This document shows, in pieces, positions 35,313 to 43,462 of a DNA stretch of 64,000 bases. Below the pieces are notes generated by a model that had not been told where the DNA came from, made no database searches, and saw nothing but the letters and a program-made list of their open reading frames with translations. A program made the position numbers and the translations under genes. Source of the stretch: Fen-1231 sp035286465 (GTDB lineage Bacteria; Gemmatimonadota; Gemmatimonadetes; Gemmatimonadales; Gemmatimonadaceae); NCBI GenBank assembly GCA_035286465.1, contig DATEDF010000105.1:83140-147139 (forward strand), read 5' to 3'. The first letter of the stretch is position 1; every line of letters begins with the position of its first letter.

Positions 35313-36758
35313 ATGAGCATGCGAAAGGATCTTCCTCGAAGCGGTGAACGGAGCACCACGCGGCCGCGCGGGCGCGGCGTCGGCGTGCTCGTGCTGGCGG
35401 CGGTCGTAGCGGCGTGCGGCGGAGGGCGTCCCACCCCGCCGCCGGGTGCGCCACCCGCCCCCGCCCCCGGCCCCGCCGCCGCGCCGGTACCGCAGGCCGC
35501 GGGTGGCCGCAGTGCGGAGCAAGTGAAACTGTTCCAGCAGCTGGGGCTGCTCGCGCGCGGTGCGCCGATGCCTTTCGTCGGCGGTGTCGCGTTCCTCGCC
35601 TCGCGAACCCCTGACTCGACACACGTCGTCCTCGCCGTGACGATGGCGAACGCCTCGCTGACTTTCGCGCGCGAGAATGACCGGTTCCGCGCCGGATACA
35701 GCGTGCTGATCGTGCTCACCGAAGGCGGCGCGACCGTGAAGCAGATCGAGGCGCGCGAGAGCGTGCTCGTACCCAGCTTCAAGGAAACGTCTCGCATCGA
35801 CGAGAGCGTCATCTTCCAGGAGTTGCTGACGCTTCGACCGGGACGATATGCGTTGGCGCTCACCGTCCGTGACGACGGGAGTTCACGCGGGAGCACCGAG
35901 AATGTCACGCTGGCCGTCCCCGCGCTGGGCCCGGGTTCGCTCAGCAGCCCCGTGTCGTTCGCGCGCGTGACGCCCCGTGCATCGCTCGATTCGCTCCCGC
36001 GACTGGTGGCCAGCCCGGCATCGTCCGCGACGTTCGGACGCGACACCATCGTCGGCGTCTACCTCGAGGCCTACGGCGCACCGACGGAAGCGCGCATCCC
36101 GGTGGAGTTCGCCGTGCGAACCGAGCAGGGAAGGAGCCTCTTCCGCGACACCGTCTCGCTCCCGCGGCGGGCGAACCTCTTCAGTGGCATTCTCTATATC
36201 CCGGTCGTGCGGGTCGGCATCGGCCTGGCGCTCGTGTCGTTCTGGCGACCGGGGGGCGGCGACACGACGCGCACGCCGATCTTCGTCGGGTTTGGCGAGG
36301 ACCTGCCCGTCGCGACGTTCGACGAGATGCTCAACTTCCTCCGGTGGTTCGCCGCCCCATACAGACTCCAGGCGCTGCGGGACACCGCACCCGAGTTCCG
36401 CGCTGCGGCATGGGCAGGTTTTGTCGGGTCGTATGCGTCACTCTCCGGCACGAGCGACGCCCTGCACGACTACTTCCGGCGCTTCACCATCGCCAACGCG
36501 CAGTTCCGCGAGGAGACCATGCCCGGGTGGATGACCGATCGCGGCAAGGTGCTCCTGGGCCTGGGCGAGCCGGACCAGCGTGTCGAACCGAATCGCACGG
36601 CGGGCTTTGGGCAGCGGAACCGCCTGCAGATCTGGGAATACCGGGATCAGGGTCTCCTGCTCCGGTTCACGGATCAAACCGGATTCGGCCGCTGGCGTCT
36701 CGACGCGTCGAGCAGCGTCGCGTTCGAGAGTGCGTGGCGTCGCAGGGTCCAGCTCTAA
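35313..36758 (+). CDS. GWxTD-domain lipoprotein
   Basis: 481 residues from the ATG at 35313 (35289 and 35319 are alternatives). Lipoprotein signal with lipobox VVAAC followed by a long Pro/Ala-rich linker. The C-terminal region contains the GWxTD signature as MPGWMTDRGKVLLGLGEPDQ (near residue 410) and the following LQIWEYRDQGLLLRF. GWxTD proteins are outer-membrane or periplasmic proteins of unknown function typical of Gemmatimonadota, Acidobacteriota and Bacteroidota. Divergent from the Ser/Thr kinase. Confidence 0.85.
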   Translation: MSMRKDLPRSGERSTTRPRGRGVGVLVLAAVVAACGGGRPTPPPGAPPAPAPGPAAAPVPQAAGGRSAEQVKLFQQLGLLARGAPMPFVGGVAFLASRTPDSTHVVLAVTMANASLTFARENDRFRAGYSVLIVLTEGGATVKQIEARESVLVPSFKETSRIDESVIFQELLTLRPGRYALALTVRDDGSSRGSTENVTLAVPALGPGSLSSPVSFARVTPRASLDSLPRLVASPASSATFGRDTIVGVYLEAYGAPTEARIPVEFAVRTEQGRSLFRDTVSLPRRANLFSGILYIPVVRVGIGLALVSFWRPGGGDTTRTPIFVGFGEDLPVATFDEMLNFLRWFAAPYRLQALRDTAPEFRAAAWAGFVGSYASLSGTSDALHDYFRRFTIANAQFREETMPGWMTDRGKVLLGLGEPDQRVEPNRTAGFGQRNRLQIWEYRDQGLLLRFTDQTGFGRWRLDASSSVAFESAWRRRVQL

Positions 36759-36774
36759 CGGTTCCTGCGCCACG

Positions 36775-37386
36775 ATGACGAGGCGCGCGAAGGACTCTCC
36801 GTCGCTTCCCCTGCGCCGCGAAGCCGTCCGCAAGGCGCTGCACCTCTCGCTGGTCGCGCTCCCTGTTCTCTATTCGCGTGGAGTTGCCCGGGATGTCCTC
36901 GTTCTATCGCTCGGGGGCGGGGTATTGCTCGCACTCGCGGTGGAGTCGGCGCGACGCGCATCGCCGCACATCGGCGCCGGGTTCGAGCGGGCGTTCGGCA
37001 CGCTGCTGCGCGAGCGCGAACGCGCGGCCGTCACGGGCGCTACCTGGCTTCTGGCAGCCTGTTTCGCCGCGGTGCTGGCGCTGCCGCGTGAGGCCGCGGT
37101 CGCCGCGCTCTGGTGCGCCGCCGCGGGCGATCCCGCGGCGACGCTTGTCGGTCGTGCGACGGCGGCGCTTCGGGGCGCCGCCGCACCGCTCACCAAGACG
37201 CCCGCTGGCTCCGCGGCCTGCTTCATCACGTCGCTCGCCGGCACCTGGGCGCTCGCGCCCTTTCCCCTCACTGCTGCCGCCCTGATCGCCTTGCTGGCTA
37301 CACTCGTCGAGCGCCTCCCGCTTTCGCTGGACGACAACCTCCGCGTACCCGCGGCGGCCGGAGTGACCGCTTGGCTGCTCTCTTGA
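36775..37386 (+). CDS. Dolichol/phytol-kinase-like integral membrane protein
   Basis: 203 residues with about six hydrophobic segments. The N-terminal RREAVRKALHLSLVALPVLY and the central AAAGDPAATLVGR loop match the CTP-dependent polyprenol (SEC59/DGK1/VTE5) kinase family, which phosphorylates lipid alcohols. The later TKTPAGSAACFITSLAG is also a family pattern. It starts 17 bases after the GWxTD gene and is probably co-transcribed. The substrate is inferred only from the family. Confidence 0.8.
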   Translation: MTRRAKDSPSLPLRREAVRKALHLSLVALPVLYSRGVARDVLVLSLGGGVLLALAVESARRASPHIGAGFERAFGTLLRERERAAVTGATWLLAACFAAVLALPREAAVAALWCAAAGDPAATLVGRATAALRGAAAPLTKTPAGSAACFITSLAGTWALAPFPLTAAALIALLATLVERLPLSLDDNLRVPAAAGVTAWLLS

Positions 37387-37412
37387 CAACCCCGGCCGGG
37401 GAATCGTAAAAC
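37383..37412 (+). promoter_or_regulatory. Candidate cspA promoter
   Basis: TTGACA at 37383-37388 is a perfect -35 hexamer; TAAAAC at 37407-37412 is a moderate -10, spacing 18. The predicted transcript starts about 70 bases before the cspA ATG and therefore has a structured leader. It overlaps the last bases of the dolichol-kinase-like gene. Confidence 0.55.
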
Positions 37413-37426
37413 ATACGCGCGGACAC

Positions 37427-37447
37427 GACACCGCAGGAGGCGGTGTC
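37427..37447 (+). promoter_or_regulatory. Leader hairpin of cspA
   Basis: GACACCGC (37427-37434) pairs perfectly with GCGGTGTC (37440-37447), leaving the loop AGGAG. It lies in the predicted 5' leader, 43 bases before the ATG. The loop resembles a Shine-Dalgarno sequence, though the likely real ribosome site is AGGGAGG just before the ATG. Cold-shock gene leaders elsewhere act as RNA thermosensors; that role is only suggested here. Confidence 0.5.
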
Positions 37448-37490
37448 GGCGTCGACGCGATCGCACCGGTGCACAGCAGGGAGGCAGACG

Positions 37491-37691
37491 ATGCCGAAGG
37501 GCAAGGTGAAGTGGTTCAATGACGCCAAGGGCTACGGCTTCATCGAACAGGAGGGAGGCGAGGACGTGTTCGTCCACTTCTCCGCCATCAGCATGGAGGG
37601 GTTCAAGACCCTCGCAGAAGGACAGCCGGTGGAGTTCGAGGTGAAGACGGGCGAGAAGGGCCTTTCGGCGACCAACGTCGTGAAGTGCTGA
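37491..37691 (+). CDS. cspA: Cold-shock protein
   Basis: 66 residues, a single cold-shock OB domain that binds single-stranded RNA/DNA. RNP1 is KGYGFIEQ and RNP2 is VFVHFSAI, with the opening MPKGKVKWFNDAKGYG. A strong ribosome site (AGGGAGG) precedes the ATG. It has its own promoter and is followed by a stable hairpin. Confidence 0.97.
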   Translation: MPKGKVKWFNDAKGYGFIEQEGGEDVFVHFSAISMEGFKTLAEGQPVEFEVKTGEKGLSATNVVKC

Positions 37692-37718
37692 CGCTCCCTC
37701 GACCTCGCCAGAGATGCT

Positions 37719-37753
37719 CGCGGGCCCGGCCAGCTGCTCTCGCCGGGCCCGCG
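37719..37753 (+). terminator. Terminator-like hairpin after cspA
   Basis: CGCGGGCCCGGC (37719-37730) and GCCGGGCCCGCG (37742-37753) form a perfect 12-bp GC stem with an 11-base loop, 28 bases after the cspA stop. A T-run is missing, so it may be a weak intrinsic terminator or an mRNA-stabilising hairpin between cspA and polA. Confidence 0.5.
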
Positions 37754-37771
37754 GCGCGTTAGCTTCTGCGC

Positions 37772-40687
37772 ATGAGCGCCGCGCCGAGCCCCCGTCTCTT
37801 CCTGGTTGACGGCTACGCGCTCATCTACCGGTCCTTCTTCGCACTCGGCACACAGCCGCTCATCAGCAGTCGCGGCGAGAACACCTCGATCGCCCGCGGC
37901 GCGCACGACTTCCTCAAGCGGCTCATTGACAAGCACAAGCCCGAGTTCCTCGGCTGGGTCCACGATGCCGGGCTCTCTTTCCGCCACGAACGCTACCCCG
38001 AATACAAGGCCACGCGTGAACGGCTGGAACCCGCACTGCAGGCCGATTTCGATACCGGCGTCGAGCGCATCTCGCAAATCCTCGACGCGTACCGGATCCC
38101 GGTGCTCTCGTTGGACGGATACGAAGCCGACGACGTCATCGGGACGCTCGCGAAACGCGCCGCGGCGCAGGACGTAAACGCCGTCATCGTCTCGGGCGAC
38201 AAGGATTTCATGCAGCTCGTGCACGAGCGGATCTGGGTCCTGAACCCCTGGCACGGGCGCCCGGGCCTCACCACCGAGAAGTGGTACGACGCGGAGAATG
38301 CCGCCGAACGCCTCGGCGTGCCGCCAGAGCGTGTTGTGGATTACCTCGCGCTGCTCGGCGACAGCTCCGACAACATCCCGGGTGTGAAGGGCATCGGGGA
38401 GAAAACGGCGCACGCGCTGATCGCCAGATGGGGGCCCCTTGAGCAGATCCTCGCCCACGCGGACGAAGTCGAACCTGCACGTGCCCGGAACGCCCTCAAG
38501 CAGTTCGGCGACAAAGGGGTCATGTCGAAGGAGTTGGTGACGATACGAGACGATTTGCCGGTGGCACTCGACCTTCCCGCGCTCGCCCTGAAGACGCCCG
38601 ACTGGAACCGCCTGCGCCATCTCTTTGTCGAGCTGGAGTTCCGGACAAGCGCGCAGGAAGCCGCGGCACGCGCCGGAGTGACGCCCGCCCCGGCGGCGAG
38701 CACGACCGAGGAGGGCAGCCCGTCTGCGCCGCCCGCCCGCCCGCAGAAGTACGCGGTCGTTGACACCGTGGAAGGCGTCCGGATGCTCGTGAGCGCGGCG
38801 CGCAAGGCTGCATTCCTCGCCGTGGATACCGAGACGGTGCTCGAGACCGGCGCGCCGCAAATCGTGACACCCCTTCGCGCGAAGCTGGTGGGAATCTCCA
38901 TCGCGACTGCCACAGGCGAGGCGTTCTATCTTCCGTTCGCACACCGCGAGCGCGACACCGCGCAGGGCGACCTCTCGCTCGGAACGCCCAAGGGCCCCAC
39001 GACGGCGAAGTCGGAGGCCAGGGCCTCCGCGAGCATCGCCGGGAAGATGCTGGCGGACGGCCCGCATCCCGTTCGAAACCTCCCCGCTCTCCTTTCCGCC
39101 GAGCTGGCGCCCCTCCGCGAGCTCCTCGCCGACGCGAAAGTGAGAAAGACAGCGCACAACGCGAAATACGACCTCCTGGTGCTACGGCGGGCCGGAATCA
39201 CGCTTGCCGGACTCGACTTCGATTCGATGCTCGCGAGCTATCTGCTCGACCCCGGCCGCCGTTCACACTCCCTGGATGCGCTCGCGATCGAGTTCCTGCA
39301 GCTCCCGATGACCAGCTACGAAGAGCTCACGGGCAAGGGGAAGCAGCAGATCCCGTTCGACGAGGTCCCGATCACCGCGGCCCGCGACTATTCGTGTGCC
39401 GACGCCGATTTCACGTTCCGTCTCCGCGACGCCCTCGAGCCGAAACTTGCGGAGGCGGAAGCGCTCGCTCTCCTCCGGGACGTGGAGCTGCCGCTGATCG
39501 GCGTGCTGGCCGAGATGGAATGGCACGGCATCATGATTGACGTGCCATGGTTCCATTCCCTCAAGGCGCGGTTTGCGAAGGAGCGTCAGGAAGTCGAGCA
39601 GCAGATCCACGAGACTGCCGGAGCGGAGTTCAACATCAACTCCAATCGTCAGCTCGGTGCCATCCTCTTCGACAAGCTTGGCCTTCCGGTCAAGAAGAAG
39701 ACCGCCACCGGTCCGAGCACGGACGCCTCCGTTCTGGAGGAGCTGGCCGACGAGGGCCACGCGCTTCCGGCCCTGATACTGGAGTACCGCGAGCTCGCGA
39801 AGCTCGAGAGCACCTATCTCGACACGCTGCCCGCCCTCGTGAACCCGGGCACCGGTCGGCTGCACACTTCGTTCAACCAGACGGTGGCGAGCACGGGAAG
39901 GCTGGCGTCGAGTGACCCGAATCTCCAGAACATCCCCGTGCGGCGCGAGCTCGGAAGGGAGATCCGAAAGGGCTTCATTCCGGAGCGCGGGTGGACGATG
40001 CTCTCGGCCGACTATTCGCAGGTCGAGCTGCGGCTTCTCGCACACCTCTCGCACGATCCGGCCTTTGTCGCGGCGTTCCGGGCGGGAGGCGACATCCACC
40101 GGCAGACCGCATCGGTCATCTTCGGGCTCCCGGCGGATGCCGTGTCGCCGGAGATGCGCGCCAGGGCCAAGACCATCAACTTCGCCACCATCTACGGACA
40201 GGGTGCGTTCGCCCTGTCGCGCCAGCTGAAGATCGAGCACGCGGAGGCGAGAGCGTTCATTGACACGTACTTCGAGCGGTTCGCCGGCGTGCGGGCCTTT
40301 CTCGATGCCACGGTGGAGCAGGCACGGGAGAAGGGCTACGTCGAGACCATCTTCAAACGACGCCGCTACATCCCGGAGCTGAAAGACCGGAACTTCAACA
40401 TCCGCGCGTTCGGGGAGCGCACGGCCCAGAACTCCCCGATCCAGGGGTCCGCAGCCGATCTGATCAAGGTCGCGATGATTCGCATTCATGACGGAATCGC
40501 CAAGCGCGGACTGAAGAGCCGCATGCTCCTCCAGGTGCACGACGAGCTCGTGTTCGAATGCCCGCCCGGCGAAGTGCACGAGCTGCGCGAGCTGGTCGCG
40601 CACGAGATGACGGCGGCGGTGAAACTCGACGTTCCGCTGGTGGTGGATGTGGGAACCGGACCCAACTGGCTCGAGGCCAAACCCTAA
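37772..40687 (+). CDS. polA: DNA polymerase I
   Basis: 971 residues. The 5'-3' nuclease domain covers about 1-300 (FLVDGYALIYRSFFAL; YEADDVIGTLA; VSGDKDFMQLV). The 3'-5' proofreading domain (about 325-560) keeps its acidic residues: AVDTET, HNAKYD and YSCADADF. The polymerase domain has motif A ADYSQVELRLLAHLSHD, motif B RARAKTINFATIYGQG and motif C QVHDELVFE. Motif B has FAT where most family members have FG. It fills gaps and removes primers. Confidence 0.97.
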   Translation: MSAAPSPRLFLVDGYALIYRSFFALGTQPLISSRGENTSIARGAHDFLKRLIDKHKPEFLGWVHDAGLSFRHERYPEYKATRERLEPALQADFDTGVERISQILDAYRIPVLSLDGYEADDVIGTLAKRAAAQDVNAVIVSGDKDFMQLVHERIWVLNPWHGRPGLTTEKWYDAENAAERLGVPPERVVDYLALLGDSSDNIPGVKGIGEKTAHALIARWGPLEQILAHADEVEPARARNALKQFGDKGVMSKELVTIRDDLPVALDLPALALKTPDWNRLRHLFVELEFRTSAQEAAARAGVTPAPAASTTEEGSPSAPPARPQKYAVVDTVEGVRMLVSAARKAAFLAVDTETVLETGAPQIVTPLRAKLVGISIATATGEAFYLPFAHRERDTAQGDLSLGTPKGPTTAKSEARASASIAGKMLADGPHPVRNLPALLSAELAPLRELLADAKVRKTAHNAKYDLLVLRRAGITLAGLDFDSMLASYLLDPGRRSHSLDALAIEFLQLPMTSYEELTGKGKQQIPFDEVPITAARDYSCADADFTFRLRDALEPKLAEAEALALLRDVELPLIGVLAEMEWHGIMIDVPWFHSLKARFAKERQEVEQQIHETAGAEFNINSNRQLGAILFDKLGLPVKKKTATGPSTDASVLEELADEGHALPALILEYRELAKLESTYLDTLPALVNPGTGRLHTSFNQTVASTGRLASSDPNLQNIPVRRELGREIRKGFIPERGWTMLSADYSQVELRLLAHLSHDPAFVAAFRAGGDIHRQTASVIFGLPADAVSPEMRARAKTINFATIYGQGAFALSRQLKIEHAEARAFIDTYFERFAGVRAFLDATVEQAREKGYVETIFKRRRYIPELKDRNFNIRAFGERTAQNSPIQGSAADLIKVAMIRIHDGIAKRGLKSRMLLQVHDELVFECPPGEVHELRELVAHEMTAAVKLDVPLVVDVGTGPNWLEAKP

Positions 40688-40766
40688 GTCCCTCAGTCAG
40701 ACCGTCTTGCAGAGTGCGACAACCGTAGCGAAACAGGCCGGCGCTGCCGTTCGAGGACGCCGACAC

Positions 40767-40795
40767 TTGCCCTCCAATCCATTGTTTCGTATACG
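40767..40795 (+). promoter_or_regulatory. Candidate promoter of the pilin-like gene
   Basis: TTGCCC at 40767-40772 and TATACG at 40790-40795, spacing 17, in the 245-base gap between polA and the pilin gene. It implies a leader of about 130 bases. Seen by inspection. Confidence 0.4.
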
Positions 40796-40932
40796 TTTAC
40801 GACCTGCCGCGCGGCGCGGCCCTCCCCTTGCGCCTGCAAATGGAGCGGTGACGCTCCGCGAACGGGGGCGGCAGTTCGTTCGTGCGCCGCGTCACACTGT
40901 CAGGAAGTCCTCAACCCGACCCCGGACGAGCC

Positions 40933-41325
40933 ATGGTTGCCCAGCGACAACGCGCACGCGGCTTCACGCTGATCGAGCTGTTGATCGTGGTCGTCATCAT
41001 CGGTATTCTCGCGGCGATCGCGATACCGAAGTTCTCGAACACCAAGGGCAAGGCGAACGCCGCCGCTTTGCGATCGGACCTCCGGAATCTGGCCACGGCC
41101 CAGGAGTCGTACTTCTTCGAGAACGAGATCTACACGTCCGTCATCGCGGACCTGAAGTACAACAGCTCGCCGGGCGTGACCATCGTGATCCCCGCCGCGA
41201 CCGCGTCGGGGTGGTCGGCGAAAGCCACGCACCCGGCGTCGTTTCCGCTCACCTGCGCGCTCTTCATAGGGGGTGTGGCGGCGCTCCCACCAGCCACCGT
41301 AGACGGTCTCATCGCCTGTCAGTAA
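40933..41325 (+). CDS. Type IV pilin-like (type II secretion pseudopilin-like) protein
   Basis: 130 residues. A short basic leader ends in RG followed by the prepilin peptidase site FTLIELLIVVVIIGILAAIA, with the key glutamate at +5 of the mature protein. The N-terminal helix is typical of pilA/GspG-like proteins. The C-terminal globular half contains one cysteine pair region (LTCALF and the final IACQ), which could form the D-loop disulphide. It is isolated: no pilus assembly genes are in the window. Confidence 0.9.
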   Translation: MVAQRQRARGFTLIELLIVVVIIGILAAIAIPKFSNTKGKANAAALRSDLRNLATAQESYFFENEIYTSVIADLKYNSSPGVTIVIPAATASGWSAKATHPASFPLTCALFIGGVAALPPATVDGLIACQ

Positions 41326-41408
41326 GCGCAGCGCGCCGAAGCACGCCATCGTCGGCGCCACCGGCGTGGCGCGAGTTCGACGCGCGCCGTGACGGCGTTG
41401 TGCACGCG

Positions 41409-41627
41409 ATGTCCGGTGGACTGTGGCTGCATCGTCATCGCTGGATGGGGCGGTTTATGGCGCACCTCGTCTCGAGCGACCGCGACCTGCTCGTGAGGTA
41501 CGGCCTCTCGAACGGGCTGAACCCCGAGCGGCTGCAATACAAACCGCTACGCGATCCGCGCGACGGCGCGCGGCGCGCCGCCTGGCACTGGGATCTCGTC
41601 GGCCCGTGGCTGCCGCCTTGCGCATGA
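41409..41627 (+). CDS. Small conserved-looking protein, unknown function
   Basis: 72 residues, start at the ATG at 41409 (an internal ATG twelve codons on is possible). Its stop overlaps the start of the next lipoprotein gene as ATGA (41624-41627), which argues that it is translated. Notable segments are FMAHLVSSDRDLLVRYGLSN and RLQYKPLRDPRD. The HLVSSDRDLLVRYGL part faintly recalls short DUF4031-type proteins, but I am not confident. Soluble and basic. Confidence 0.5.
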   Translation: MSGGLWLHRHRWMGRFMAHLVSSDRDLLVRYGLSNGLNPERLQYKPLRDPRDGARRAAWHWDLVGPWLPPCA

Positions 41628-42529
41628 GGCGCCGCATCGCGGTCTCGCTCCTCGCGCTTGTCGCGCCTGCCGCGCTTGCGGTGGCCGCCTGTGCACGCGA
41701 GAAACCCGGGGAAGCCGGCCGGTCCTCCGTCTCGGCATCCCTTCCGGTGTCCGGCACGGCGGGCGCCATGCGCGCGTGGGACGATTCGCTCGGGAACTTC
41801 ATCGTCACGCCCTCCATCGAAACGGGCGCCCCGACGCTCTTTGCACGCGACACCTCGCTAAGCGCGGCGTTCGACGTGGAACTCTTCAGTCACGAAGCGC
41901 TCACCGTCCGCGCGACGTTGAGGCCCGGCGCGAGCGTATCCGGGTGCGCATGGAAGCGGACGGCGACGCTCGGCATGCCGGCCGACGAGCCGGCGCCGGT
42001 GGTCTGGTCACTGGCGCTCGCGCCGGGCATCGCAACGCCGCTCGCCATTGACCTCGTGAGCGAACTCCTGCCGCGCGATTCATCCGACCTCGTCACGCGG
42101 ATTCACCGCCTGGTCAGCGCGCTCCCCGACGACTCGGTGTCCGCACCCTTCCGCGGTCTCCCCGTCGTCGTTCGCGACGCCTGGCGCTTTTCGCGCGAAG
42201 ACGGATCGTACGTGGCGGTTGCGGTGGCTACGCGCGCGCTCAACCTCGAATCGAATCCGCGCGCTGAAGTGGTCACGCTCATCGCCGAGCCCGATTCGGC
42301 AGCTGGGCAGCGCGCCTGGCGCACCGTGTTCGCACGGCGCGTCGCAGGACCAGAGGACCGGGTCGAGGGATCCGACCTGCTGGCCGCCATCCGATTGAGC
42401 GGCGACCAGACGGCCGTCGTCCTCGTGCGGGAGAGCGAGGGCGGCGCGCAGGTGGACGTCGTCGAACGAACCACGGGAGGCGCCTGGCGGGTGCGCTGGT
42501 CGAGCGCCTCGCTCCCCTGCTTCCGCTGA
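41624..42529 (+). CDS. Putative lipoprotein, unknown function
   Basis: 301 residues from the ATG at 41624, coupled to the preceding 72-residue gene. A lipoprotein signal (MRRRIAVSLLALVAPAALAV) ends in lipobox VAAC near residue 23. The mature part has no recognised domain: beta-rich stretches and a C-terminal beta-strand repeat-like region (LLAAIRLSGDQTAVVLVRES). It is convergent with the nucleoside transporter permease gene, nine bases apart. Confidence 0.65.
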   Translation: MRRRIAVSLLALVAPAALAVAACAREKPGEAGRSSVSASLPVSGTAGAMRAWDDSLGNFIVTPSIETGAPTLFARDTSLSAAFDVELFSHEALTVRATLRPGASVSGCAWKRTATLGMPADEPAPVVWSLALAPGIATPLAIDLVSELLPRDSSDLVTRIHRLVSALPDDSVSAPFRGLPVVVRDAWRFSREDGSYVAVAVATRALNLESNPRAEVVTLIAEPDSAAGQRAWRTVFARRVAGPEDRVEGSDLLAAIRLSGDQTAVVLVRESEGGAQVDVVERTTGGAWRVRWSSASLPCFR

Positions 42530-42538
42530 ACGCGAGCG

Positions 42539-43462
42539 CTACGTATCGGCGACATCTCGCCGCGCGAGTGCGGCGGGCGCCACCGCGCGCCCGCGCATGC
42601 CGGCGAGCGCCACCAGCGTCAGGACGTAGGGGAACGCCAGCGACGCCTGGTATGGCAGCGACCACCCCATCACCTGCGAGCGGTACTGCAAGGCGCTCGC
42701 CGCGCCGAAGAGCAGTGCGGCTGCCGCCACGCCGAGCGGCTTCCACCGCCCGAGCACCACGATGGCGATCGCGATGAACCCGCGCCCGGCGGACATGTGT
42801 TCCGTGAACGTGCCGACCTGTGCGAGAACGAGCGTGCCGCCGCCCAACCCGCCCATCGCACCGCCGAAGAGGATCGCCCACCAGCGCACGCGCTCCGGCG
42901 AGATCCCGGCCCCTCTCGCCGCCTCCGGATATTCTCCGACCGCGCGAAGCGCGAGCCCGGCCTGTGACCGGTACAGCCACCACGCGAGCAGCGGCGCGAG
43001 AACGTACAAGGCGTACGTCCCCACGGGCTGGTCGAACAGGGCCGGTCCCAGCAAGGGAATCGCGTGCAACCCGGGCAGCGCCCGGGGTCCGATCGTCGGC
43101 GTGTCGAGCGCGGCCCCTCCGCTCCCGTACAGTGCCGTGTAGAGCGTCGCCGTGAGGCCGAGCCCGAGCATGCTGATCGCCATGCCCGTGATGATCTGGT
43201 CGGCGCGCAGCGTCACCACGAACAGCGCGAAGACCGCCGCCACCGCCGCTCCGGCTGCCGCGGCGCCCACGAAGCCGGCGGCGACTCCGCCCACCCCGGC
43301 GCTCACGAGGGCGCCGAACGCCCCCGCGATGATCGCGCCCTCGAGCCCGATGTTGATGACACCGCTCCGTTCCGTCACAAGCTCCCCCAGCGCCGCGTAT
43401 GCGAGCGGCGTTGCCGACCGGACGCTCGCTTGGAGAAAGAACGTCAAGGCCTCGCCGCTCAC
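42539..43462 (-). CDS. BMP-type nucleoside ABC transporter permease (second subunit)
   Basis: 307 residues with about eight hydrophobic segments. The conserved permease opening is TPLAYAALGELVTERSGVIN, followed by IGLEGAIIAGAFGA; this family (NupQ/YufQ-like) pairs with a second permease. The GTG start overlaps the stop of the upstream permease gene as GTGA. It is the last gene of the operon encoding a binding lipoprotein, NIF3 protein, ATPase and two permeases. Confidence 0.9.
   Translation of the reverse strand: MSGEALTFFLQASVRSATPLAYAALGELVTERSGVINIGLEGAIIAGAFGALVSAGVGGVAAGFVGAAAAGAAVAAVFALFVVTLRADQIITGMAISMLGLGLTATLYTALYGSGGAALDTPTIGPRALPGLHAIPLLGPALFDQPVGTYALYVLAPLLAWWLYRSQAGLALRAVGEYPEAARGAGISPERVRWWAILFGGAMGGLGGGTLVLAQVGTFTEHMSAGRGFIAIAIVVLGRWKPLGVAAAALLFGAASALQYRSQVMGWSLPYQASLAFPYVLTLVALAGMRGRAVAPAALARRDVADT

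Noticed and set aside
34330..35622. Longer version of the Ser/Thr kinase starting at 35622
   Set aside because: The extra N-terminus overlaps the divergent GWxTD gene and is not protein-like; the GTG at 35244 suits the kinase domain.
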